Below are positions 1 to 11,850 of a DNA stretch of 64,000 nt, one piece after another. Below the pieces are notes generated by a model that was not told where the DNA came from, searched no databases, and saw nothing but the letters and a program-made list of their open reading frames with translations. Where the stretch lies: NCBI RefSeq assembly GCF_037975245.1, contig NC_092562.1, forward strand, positions 6,366,001 to 6,430,000, read 5' to 3'. Position 1 is the first letter of the stretch. The number at the start of each line of letters is the position of its first letter. The stretch is from Apostichopus japonicus. Taxonomy: Eukaryota > Echinodermata > Holothuroidea > Aspidochirotida > Stichopodidae. Made by a program: the position numbers and the translations under genes.

Positions 1-393
1 GTACACAGTGTCTTAGGTCTGGCATGGGCACAACCCTGCACATTCAACATAGATGACATCGGATTTGTTATAAGCTACAAATGTTTTCTATTCTCGCATC
101 AGAATTCTGGTAATATTGTCTTGCTTCATCGACGAACATTCATTGGCCTGGCATCCACCCAACTTTGGATCACAATCAGAGATGCTGTTGAGAAATTGGT
201 GGATTTGTAGAGCCGTCAGAGATCCTATCCACACTATATAATGCATAATGTTCCACTGAAAGCCTTTTTGTAACTGATATATCATCATATATTACCACAA
301 ATGTGTTAGCTTATAACACAGGCATAATCAGTGACTCTATGAGTGTTAAGTCTGTGAATCTTTCCCCAAGGTTCTTATTTTCCCTCTTTACAG

Positions 394-1792
394 ATGATGA
401 AGTATGCAACATTGCACTGCAGTGCATTCCATGCATCTTACTAATTGGCAAAGGAAAACGGGCTACAATTGAAGATGCCCTAACTTCATTTGTGGATTTG
501 CAAAAGGTGAGCTGAAAGCTAAATTTGAAGTAGAAAAATTCCTTTTATCAGATCATCGTCGGTTACAGGTTCATCTAGGAAAATTGACAGACGATACAAT
601 TATGGATGAAACAGGCAAAGAGCTTGCCTTCTGTTCTCGAGCAGTGTACATCGATTGGTGAGACAAGACATTCATCAATTACAATCCCACCCTGCTCCTA
701 GAACCACCATTTTATGTTCCCATCTGAAAGACATGAACGATGCATTCAGCCACTTTCCCAAGGGGAATGGTGGAAGGGGACTATCAAAGCATCGGTCACT
801 AATGCTCTGCAGCTGTGCCAATCAAATGCCCGAAGAACCTCACCACCCGCAGAAATTGTGAAAACATTACCCACTAGCAAGTTCTCACACAGACAACTGC
901 ACCAGGTTGCATTGTACAAACCCTAAACCAAATTCATTACAGGTAGAGTTGTAACAATGATTCCTCAGTCCAGTATACACATGATATATGAATACATGTA
1001 TATAAATGTGAATGCAGAATATGTTGAGTGTGCAGTGGAAGAGTGTACAATCTAATTCACACCGATCGGATAGGACATTGCGGTATTCCAGGCAGTATGC
1101 TGGGATAGTATAATTGTCTTGTTAACTTTTGAACACTGTGTTCATCCAAAATCAATTGTCCAGGGTTCCTCGATGAGCCTCAAATTAACTTACAGAGGCC
1201 CGACAATTCTTTATATCTGAATTAGTAAAAAAAAAACTTGTTTTCAGTACAATGCATAAAATACCTGGCATCTCTACAACCCTCTATGAAATTGTGGCAC
1301 TATTCATCACTGAAGTTGTGAATGCTAAATATTGCACATCCTTAATCAAAACAAAGATTGCTTCTATCAATACCCCACCTTCTGGGGAGTACTACAATAT
1401 ATGATCCTTTCTATATGGAAGGCAGTATTCGAATAAATCTAAGAAGTTTGCTTCCATAACCTTTTCTTTTTCATTTCAGATTGGAACCAATTTTCTACAC
1501 TACCTTGAAGGGGTGAAACAAAAGCAACCATTCGTTCTAGCTATTGGAAGCAGCAGGGTTAGCCCGGAACAAACTTACATAATCATAGAGAGAGAAGCCA
1601 TTCCACAGGAGTCGCTGATTAATGCCATTGATTTATGTTTTAAGTGTTTTCATGTTTTTGATATGGATTATCAGTGGCAATGATACAACTCCCGGCAGTT
1701 CCTCCAGACTGTTGTATACGACATTGATGTACCTGGGAAAATTTCATTATCAGTTGTGTCATTGAAGACATATTTGAAAATCAAAATGAAGT
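394..1792 (+). pseudogene. Two-exon C-terminal fragment of an uncharacterised conserved metazoan protein, with in-frame stop
   Basis: Exon 394-506 follows a CAG acceptor and ends at a GTGAGC donor. It ends with IEDALTSFVDLQK. A second exon starts at 1480 after a pyrimidine-rich tract and CAG, and reads IGTNFLHYLEG, then PEQTYIIIE, then FKCFHVFDMDYQWQ, before TGA at 1681-1683. The same frame past the stop still reads FLQTVVYDIDV, which fits the usual continuation of this domain. The pattern resembles the C-terminal region of uncharacterised proteins often listed as SAM-domain-containing-3-like in fish and invertebrates; that is from memory of the family, not a search. The stop suggests a dead copy. 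Sequence from 507 to 960 has a coding look but carries stops. No 5' end or promoter is visible. Confidence 0.5.
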
Positions 1793-2960
1793 AGGGCTGA
1801 AAATTTTCATACCTGGGTCCCATATTCATGCTTCAACAAGAACTTTCAACAAAGTTGAAACAATAGTCGCACAGTGCAACACTAGAATTAACTTGTCAAT
1901 CGATTCAACTGTCCATTACAATTCCTTTTTACATAACAGTTGAAAGAATTTGGACACAATTTTGTTCAATGCCGAGCAACCTTTATGATCATCTGAAGTT
2001 GTGTGATTTTAGTTGAAATCTCAACTGTTAGTTGAATCACGTTTATGGGACCAAGGCATACTTGCCTCATATACAAAGCAAAGATATTTTTGTATTCTAA
2101 GAAGAATTGGCAAAACGTTTTCAGCCTGTATGATCATATTTGTTTTCATCTCATAAATTCCAGTTCCAAAGTTGCAGCTCACAAATTGTTTTGCTGTCAT
2201 GAAATTTTAGAAGGAAATTATATGGATTGTCCCAGTCCCAGTTATCTGCTCTAAATAAATTTCTTGGACTATTTTCAATTGAACGGCTCTTGGAATGCAG
2301 AAATCTGCGTATCCATTCTACACATATTTACATAATATTTACCTGTGCTGGGTTATGTACAACAGCAGTATAAATATTACACATAATATTTGGACTCATT
2401 ACTTATAGGCTTGCCGCCGTTTAATGAAAGCCATGGATAAGTGTTAAAAGGGGGGGGGGGGGAATCTTTCTTTACGAGGCCTAATTTAGTGAACATTTTC
2501 AAGCCTGACCATCCATCACCCCATCTTTTAAAAATGTGGCAACCATGTTTTGATTGTCATTTTCTTCTTTTGTTATTACATCTTAAGTAAGGCAAATACC
2601 TCCCCATGCGAGCTAGTCTATGCTTTAGCTGATAACTATCACTATGAAGACACACACATGTCTAGCTAGAAAGTGTTCGTTCATACATTCAGCAAATTGT
2701 ATTTTATCCAAACAAGTCTAATAAAATGTTGAAATTGTTTATGTAAAAATTGCAATGGGGTAAAAAAAATATTAAATCATTGGTAATGCTACAAACAATT
2801 CCTTCCTTTAGATCTTGTACTATGGTACCATGTTAATGAAACATTCAGTTTTGTTGCAATTTTACATTTCAGTTCACTTTCTTTGAAGGAGTTATATCAA
2901 TAAATTGCTCTGTCAAATGAAGCCTTTTGTATCTATGTATTTTTTCCTATAAGAGTCAAG

Positions 2961-3180
2961 CTGACCCAAATTTGGTTGATTTTCCATCATAACCCTTGCC
3001 TGGGTCAATATTTACCAATATTTCTGGGTCAAATTTTCAACCCATAAATTGGGTCACTTATTCTGACCTTATTTTCTGGGTCAGTTTGACCCAAATGTGT
3101 TAGGTTCCCTCCTGACTTTCATTTGGGTCAAAAAGTGACCCAATTTGGGTCAATTTTAACCCAAGTGTTTTTAGAGTGTA
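2961..3180. repeat. TGACCC/GGGTCA-rich interspersed repeat
   Basis: The stretch repeats TGACCCAAA and TTTGGGTCA words in both orientations and ends in GTGTTTTTAGAGTGTA, which looks like the end of a dispersed non-coding element. No ORF is present. Confidence 0.45.
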
Positions 3181-4935
3181 AAGCAAAATGTGATTTCCAG
3201 CAAGTACATGAGAACAATTGATCATGGTTTACAACCACTCCTTCGTGATAAAACACATACACACATAAAACTGGCTAGACCTACATATATTCCAACTACG
3301 AAATTTGTTCTTTAATTATTGTGATGATTATGAGCTACTTCAAGCAAAAACATTTTACACTCTGTCCACTCATGAGTAATAATGGTAGCTGAGTCATGCA
3401 ACTGTGATATTACACCTGATACCTTCTAACATATTCAAACTAAATGTAAAACAATGTGAAGCAAGCAAGATTTGATTTAAATATCACGATTGTAACATTC
3501 TTTTTACACTAAACACAGTCATAATATGGATAGCATACAAAAAGGGATCACTGTTCTGCAAACAAAGAGTTCTGTCAATGAAGCCAGATCAAAGGATAAT
3601 AGATATAAGCTAACTACCGTAAGTTGCATCACTGAGGACTTGATATCGTACCTTTCTTTCCCCTCCTTCGAGGTAGCGTGTGATCTCCAAGAATTTACAT
3701 TGTAATGGAAGGCAGCAAGTTGGAGCATGGAAATGAAACATACAACTCAAAAAGAAATTATACAATATATTAAAATTTATGATAATTTTCTCCCTTTGGA
3801 AACCAGTTGGGGCTAGAAAAGCGATGGAATGTGCGAAAAGTAGATCAAGTAAAATACATCATAAACAACTATTGTACAAGATGAAGACCCTTTTTTAACA
3901 AGCTTTGTACGTTTTCTATCAGAAAAATAAGTTGAAACAAGGTAATTAGCCTTTCCATATATCGATTTAAAAATAAAACTGGTAGGTTCTCTTGATACAC
4001 CCAACTGAAAATGACAGAGAACACCAACAATTTTTGTAATACATTTAAAAATTCTATTAGCAAGTATATCTTGAGAGACATGTGCTTTACAAATATTTGA
4101 AAAGAAAGTATTACTTGTTCTTGCACATTTAGTTCACAAGGAACATTTTTCATGTAAGCACAAACTAAACACCGAATACCTGCTCAGCATCAAGTTTTCT
4201 TTTCAGCAAATCCCGCACCGTAGGGATATATGCCGCTTACATTTGTAACTGTACGTGGGTACTGCTTCCTCCTGCAGCTTGAATGGTCTGCATGACAAAT
4301 AATGTTATAAAGGTAACAATTTGTATTAATGTAATGCCCATTTAATGGGAGAGGAGGAGGAAACCATGAAACCAACTATGGATTATCATTCTACATGTTG
4401 TACAATCTGATCTGATGTGGCACTATGGATGTTGGTGAAGTCAGGAATTGATATTTACTCTAATTGGCACAAGCTGGGCTAGATAGGCTAAAATGCTTGG
4501 ACTTAGCTTACTGTACACTAAGTTTGGTGAGTTTTTACTCACTGTCCAGGAAAGGCCATAATAGTCAGTTTGATCCTGCTTTAGCCTTATTATGGGAATA
4601 AAATCTTATCGTCTTGTTTTAATTTGATATCTGGCATACGGTAGTTTTCATTTAGCAAAAAGGTCTTATTAATTTAGTCCTCAATCCTCAAACTAAAAGG
4701 AGAACACACCCTATGGATATCACATTAGTGCTATATATTTGCTATGTGTTTTATGCTATTATTGATTCTGTTTATTGTAAAATAGTTATATTGTTATTTT
4801 AGTAGTTTTTCACATATTTGATGTAGTTTTACACTGTATTTTTAACATTTCCTCTACTTTACATTGTGTAATTTTATCTTTGTTAGGTGTATTGTTTTTG
4901 TATTTATGTTTTATGACTTTGTTTTTATATATTAT

Positions 4936-5004
4936 GTTTTGTAAAGCGCTTTGAAGCCTTTGCATACTGCGCTATATAAGTTGCATATTATTATTATTAT
5001 TATT
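4936..5004 (+). repeat. SINE/LINE-like 3' tail with (ATT)n
   Basis: GTAAAGCGCTTTGAAGCC, then GCGCTATATAAGTTGCAT, then an (ATT)n tract. This is the common 3' end of tRNA-related SINEs and their partner LINEs in many marine invertebrates and fish (family knowledge). The body upstream was not delimited. Confidence 0.55.
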
Positions 5005-5077
5005 AAAATAAAATAAAACTGTTAGAAAACTGCTTATCCACTAGAGAGCCTGTGTAATAGAATGCGTAAAAGTAAGT

Positions 5078-5119
5078 TGGCCTGACGTTTCGATCCTAGC
5101 AGGATCTTCTTCAAAGGCT
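5078..5119 (-). ncRNA. Hammerhead-ribozyme-like motif (variant core), probably Penelope-like element remnant
   Basis: On the minus strand: GCCT (stem I, 5'), core TTGAAGA plus one extra A, stem II GATCCT/AGGATC with triloop GCT (6 bp, perfect), GAA, self-complementary ACGT (stem III), C at the cleavage position, then AGGC (stem I, 3', 4 bp). The expected core is CTGANGA, so C3 is T here, and the extra A is a variation. Very short palindromic stem III is typical of hammerheads in Penelope-like retroelements. Probably inactive. Confidence 0.55.
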
Positions 5120-8013
5120 AAATGACAAGTAACAGTAACAGAAGGGACAAAAACACGCACAGAATACAGGCAGAATACAGATTACTATTAATCTGTAAAA
5201 AATGCTCATCTAGCCAGAGAGGGCTTACTAAATGCAATCCACACAATTTGACAGGGCGACAGGTTGACCATTCTGTCTTTGTTGAAAAAAAAGCACACTA
5301 TGGCATGACTTGCCTCAACTAGGTTACCTTTTGGTAATAACGTTCTCATATTATCGTGCGTAAGTTTGCACATTGTGGTTTGTAGCCTATACGCGTAACT
5401 CATCGACCACATACTGCCTCTGTACTATTATTACTAGGGTAGTACAAGACCGTTAGCCCAATGTTATACATAAGTTATTTAGTTATTCCGAGCGGGTAAC
5501 GTAATACTCACAGCATAATGCAAATAAAAGTTCTCACCTATGGATTTTCCCGTTTTTATAAAGCTCCAATAATTTTCCGTTTTTTTTCACAGCTGTGTAG
5601 CCCACAAATAAGCTGGGCTCCACAGTGGACGTAGAACTTGAAGGTCCATGTGTCATTTCGCTCGTGGCTATAGGCAAGTTCACGCTGATGTGTGCAAGAT
5701 ACTAGCTTCTCCCCAATAAAATGTTGGCACAGCATCCTCCTTCAATATCCGCAATTTGTGTGGCGCATTTACACTGTCACTATTTTTATGACTTTCTTAT
5801 AATATTAAACTTAACTATTCACAGAATAAAACTAATATTTCTCCCTTGCATTTGGAAGAAATTGTAACAAAGAGCATCTTGAAGCTCACCAAGTATTCCA
5901 GATGCATCGGGTTTCATGGATAAATCAACAAGAAGATGAATATAGAAAAGTAAAGCTTTTGAAGAACACTTGCTGTAATAGCACCTATACTGTGACTTAC
6001 TCAAGGTAAGAATTGAGAGTTGAGTTAGTTACTTATCCTATGACGTGGATACACGTCCTTGTGTATGCATAACGAAACTGATGGTACAGACTAGAACATT
6101 AAAGTTAACAATTAAGACTTCTGAACTAATTTTTGCAAAATGTAGAACCGTAGACTAAATGTTGTAGTTAAAGTGATGTTCTTACTTGTGAGATAATTAA
6201 GCAGTTTAATAGTTTTGCTAATGGCAATATGTTTACATAGACAAAGTATATCGATATGCCATACTTGTTTGCTTCCTATAATCTTAACTCCAGGCCTTTA
6301 TGACTTGGTTTTGAAGTTAACAACCGCCTCTTGGTAAAGTAAATATGGTTTAGTTAACGAGTTTTTTTTCTATAACCGTTCCCCTACCTAACATTATCCT
6401 AACACCTCCCTCCCCACTCCGAAATATTCGTATAGTAGCATGTTATTCGTAAATTCATCAGACAAAGACACTGCTGAAAAATTCGAACTATTGAAATTCA
6501 TAGTTTACTATAGGTTTATTCAATATTGCATGTAGCGACAAGTGCACAACATGTTCAACACAGAGAGAAATTATTAGTATACTAAATTAAATACATTGTC
6601 TCTTAAGTTCGACACCATTCACGCGATGTTGCATTCATGTAGAATGTTGTAGAAACAAGTTAAGTCCAATGAAACTGCTTCCTTGTATACTTTCCAAATG
6701 GCTATTGGGAAACATGATGGCAGTTACATGCAATAAATTACACGCCAGTACCAGAAGGTGACTAAAGCAACATCTCCACAACGAGTTGAGATCTAAACTT
6801 GTTTGAAACCAACAATTATTTTGTGAATTTGAACATTCTCAGGCCATGCATGCATAATTAAAGTGCCTATAATAGATATTGTATCAGTCTCTTGATAAAT
6901 CCATATAATATATACGATAATTCCCTTCAACTTTTTTTTACATGTTATATCGCTCTTGATCATCTGTAGGCGAATATTGTCCAGTAAAGTGGATTACATT
7001 CATGTTCACAATTCGATTTCAAATTCCAACACTTCGTGGCCTAGTCTTATTTCTGTATCATATTAATAATAAACACATAAAAAGAAAAATTGGACTTTTC
7101 CAAAACTTTGAGATTTGTTTAACTTTATTAGCTTGCGATAAATAAAATGATAGCCAAACTACTCAACTAAGAAATAACGTATTTATGGGATTATCAAAAC
7201 TCCATCAACAAAGCAGTCTAATGTCAGCTTGTTCACAACCTCTTTGGGATTTTTTTTTTTAGAATACTCTCTTGCAAAAACAACGTTCACGACTGTGAAT
7301 AATCACACACAAAATGTATGCTTGGTAAGCACTTTTATATATTTCATAGTCTGCTCATGAAAACAATTTGTCAAAGCAGATTTGTTTTGATAAAGAGAAA
7401 TACAGAAGATAGAAAACCAAATACCCTCAACATATTGATAAGAATTAGCTCCTACAGCCGCTTTATAGTTATGGCATTTCCGCCCTTCCACTTTGCATTA
7501 CATTTGCAGGCAATAACATGAACTGAACCTATCGTGATGAACGGAAGTGATCTGCCGGTCCATCGCTAATATTTGACGAATCGGTCAATAGGGCAAAGCT
7601 GCTTCCTAAAGGTTAGGATAAAAACAGAAATAAATAAAGTAGTACAAAATATGATAAACTATGAATGAATCGATCACTGACGGACGTTTATAACCCATGT
7701 AACAACAAACAATTCATAGAAAGCCGGTGTTTAATATTAACATTAATATGTTATGTGCTATATCAAATAGAATAAGACATTAATGTTATCTGACTGATTG
7801 TTTGAACTAAGTAACAAAATATTTTTATACGACAGAGTAGTACATGCGTCAATTCCTATTCTGATTTTCAAACTATAATATCCTCTGTGGAACCTTTTAT
7901 CTGGACATTCACTTCTCGCTTGATTTTTAAATGTCTCCCTCACGACGCTACACTGCGATAAGCATAATGCAGTGAAGTACTGTAACCTACGGCATGGAAG
8001 TACTATAACTTAC

Positions 8014-8147
8014 CTTACATCTAGCGAGGCTGCTTCTTCTTATCTTCCATGCAACCAATAACACCACCATTAAGATCAAAATAATAACGATTATCACAAC
8101 AATGATGCCAATCATACCACGACTCAATGTTCGATGTGACCTCATGC
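8014..8147 (-). CDS. Gene A exon 13: transmembrane helix
   Basis: 134 nt, entering in phase 1 and leaving in phase 0. [20 protein letters not shown] is a clear membrane helix, followed by [13 protein letters not shown], a basic stop-transfer stretch. The exon length (134 nt) equals that of gene B's transmembrane exon. The donor is GTAAGT. The cytoplasmic exon that must follow was not found. Confidence 0.75.
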
Positions 8148-11115
8148 CTACAGTATGAGAAAAAAGCAATTCATATCGTTCTCCCTTGAAAGCAGAGCAA
8201 AGTAAATAACACATGTAAAATATTAAAAAATAGCACAAGTCAAATAACATCAGAGTAAATTCACAAATGATTTGCCTGTATGCCAGCAGTTGTTTAAATT
8301 ACACACTAATACATTTCTCATTTAACAGACACGTATATTGGTTAGACACTTATATTCCCCTGTTTCCCTCCCCATGCTAGATTCCCCCTTCCATCTGGTG
8401 TGCATGTGTGCATCTTAGGCCAAAAACACCCCTAGTCCAAGTTCTATAGTCCACAGAGAGATGGAGGGGTCTGCAAGCTCGGAGATGGGAGTTCAGGTAT
8501 AGTAAGCCCTGTCGTCATTCCATATATAGGCGTAACTTTCGGAGAGGAATACTTCACGGTGGTTTAATTGATATTTTATGATGTAGTTGCTTATCACACA
8601 CATTGTATTCTTCAATTCATTGTCAAAAATGAAGGAAAGGGTAAATCCCTCAGTATAAATATTCTGAACCATGGTTAACAGTCAATAAGGGAAACTAAAA
8701 TTGTCACTGTGAACTGACTGTAAAATAAGTTTTAACATTATTCTAAAATCCTTTTTCGATCAAGCATTGATATTTTGGTTACGATGGAATACGTGTGTCT
8801 TCCTTACCTGACGCAATCTTGCGAACTGGGACAGTTAATGACGTCATCACTGCAATTTTGCTCTGATCTACAGCTATTACTCTGATTTCTCTGACGTCAG
8901 CGCTGATGACACCTTCAATTATAAATTCTCTCTCCTCCGGTGACAACAATGAAGAAACGGTAATCCACTCGTTTAACCCAATTAGCTTCACTTGCACTAA
9001 GAAACCGTCGATTTCTACATCGGTAGGAAGTATGTTCCACGTCAAGGATACCTTATCCGAAAGACCCTCAGATTGTACAAGGAAAACGAGGTTTTCTGTA
9101 ATGTCGGAAATGCTTTGTTAACAAACTTTTATTCTTCTGTCTGTATTCTTTGGTAATTTTTAATTTTTGAAGAAGTACACATAAGAAGAAAACATTACAC
9201 GTATGTTAGCTAAAAATATAGGTCTTAAATTTAAAGTAAAACAATATAATCATAACTTTTTAAATGATTTATTGGCTGGTGAAATTGCTTAAAGATATAA
9301 TGAAAAAATCAGTAACATCACCGGACAATACGTGTCCCCATACAATGGATATCAAATGTACCAGACAGTGACTGCTATAGGTAAGAAGGGCATATTCCTA
9401 CATTTTGCTGTGATGCTATTATCATAGTTTATGTATGTATATGGGAACCTGGGAATGATTAACGTAATTACCAAGGGAGTGGGGAGGGGTGATGACAGTC
9501 TCACAAAGAAAACAACTTTTATATAATATATGACGATATGAAAACAAGACTTCATAAACCTTATACAATGATACTTTTTCCAAAAAAGGAGTTATGTTAA
9601 AAGGTAAAACGTGTAAGCTGAAAACAACGATATCCCACAAACCATACATCAGTTAAAAAATGAATAGTTCCAGGTCAACATTTTATGGTGATACATTAGG
9701 CCAAGCTATTTAATCAGTTACCGATATTGTTTTGGTTGATGTTTTCATTGCATCGATTGCCATCACAGAAGCATGCCCTCCCATTTACTTCTGTCGAACT
9801 AACATCAAAGGGAACGATCGTTGGCCTGACAAGGAAATCCTCTGCTGTCAAACACGCTCTATTTCCAGCCAAAGCATCTTCACATCCTCTTCTTATCATG
9901 TTTATACTCCTTTGGGCTTCGTCATAAGTACAAAGTTCGACAATTACAATGTGACTTCTATGTGATATCATGTTGAGCGTAACGATATAGGTATTGAATA
10001 TATCACACACTGCAAACTTAACAATTATTCAAATATTTAAAATGATATTAAGTGATTTCGCATTTCATATACATGTTAAGCATGTTACCATCAGAGGTTA
10101 ATACAACACAATTCTGGATTCACGGAGAAGATGAGAACATAATGCTTTAACACACTGCGACGCGTTATCATAGTGAGTTCATTCGACGACATTATGGGAA
10201 TGTTGTCACTCTAGTAGGATATTAGTACCATGATCATACACAAGAGGATGTCATGACAAAGACATAACTGGACGAGAAGCCCCCCCCCCCCCCCACACAC
10301 ACACACACTTACATTGGTTTACAAATGGTTTTGTGAATAATATCTTCGTGATTTTTTTTTTAGTTATAAAGAGATAAACACACGACCTTGTTGTAGCAGG
10401 GTAAGAATTTGCTTTCAGAAAGATTACCTCTAATTAATTAAATTATGGCGTTCTTAACGAAGAAACATAAATACTCTTTTACTTACGATCATTCCCGATT
10501 GAAATATTTACAGCGACACATATTTGACCAGTTGAGCATGTGACTACTGGAACTGAAGGTGACGTACATGCTAATTCCCCGTTACAATCGTAGCATTCTG
10601 CTTTTTCTATAGGATGCAAGAAAAACAACAATTGATATAGTTTGTGGATTAGGGATTTGAATTTTCCCTACTAATTACCTACTATTTTTTTTACTATTCT
10701 TGATTTTCCAACTCGCTACGATTTCAAATATATATATATATATATATATATATTCATTTGCCTTTGTCGTTACCTCCATTTCATTAACTTAAAGTCTGTT
10801 CAAAGTATCTCTTTTGAGATCCGGCCTTAAGAATCACAATGATATTCGAGTTTGTGGACATCATGTTTGATCTCTAGAGTAAGGCAAAATATGTCACCAA
10901 AACAGAACTAGTATTGTTCGATACAGGTGACAAACGCCTACAGTCGAATTACGACCTTCCTAACCGGTTTCGAACCTCTGGACATACAATCAGCGTCCAT
11001 AGCCTACTGGTTAGGGTGTCCGCATTGAAAGCTGGAGGACCGGGTTCGAATCCCGGTGGAGGCTGGAAATTTTTTCACTGTTCTTGATTTTCCAATTCAC
11101 TACGATTTCAACTAT

Positions 11116-11156
<41 letters not shown>

Positions 11157-11782
11157 AAATTATATAAGAAATTAATTTGTAGCAAGTGGTTTGACAGATA
11201 TATAGTAAATAAATAAAGAACAACACACCAGAAAATTTACACTTCACGACCGGTTTCGTCCTTTTGGGACTTATCAGGCGAAGGTAGGAATCGAACCCCG
11301 AATCTTGAGTCCGTACCACTCGACCACAGTGATTCTACTGGTGTGTGAATGCGTATAAATTGGCTTGTTTAACTGTCATTAAGGGCGTATAGCCCAATTG
11401 TTTTGATTGTACAGAGTGCACCCCTGGTGCTTTGAATCTGACAATTTACACAGAATAACCACTCTTGTGGTCGAGTGGTACGGACTTCGGTCTGGGATAC
11501 ATAATATAATATATTATGTCTTAACACTCACCTGCTGTTGAACTCGATATAGATGTTTGTCCAGAAGCTAGAGGAAAGCAAATGAATATAAACATACAAT
11601 TAGGGCTCTCTCTATTTATCTATCTGTAATGCGGGCATTATTCAAAAAAATAAAAATCAATACACAACATACATTTAGTTCATTTAGCAAATGAATATAA
11701 ACATAAAATTATAAATATATATAAATGTTTATATATATATATATACATATATATATATACATATACATATATATATATATAT

Positions 11783-11850
<68 letters not shown>

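Larger units (their letters stand above)
1793..7980. other. Intergenic stretch without a supported gene
   Basis: Apart from the TGACCC repeat, the SINE-like tail and the hammerhead-like motif listed separately, I see only short ORFs without splice signals or domain patterns. The cytoplasmic exons and 3' end of gene A should lie in the right part of this stretch (below 8014), but I could not identify them. Confidence 0.5.

Noticed and set aside
10993-11066. Functional tRNA-Ser(UGA) gene
   Set aside because: No long variable arm, mismatched D and anticodon stems, and a repeat-type tail shared with 10683-10720.
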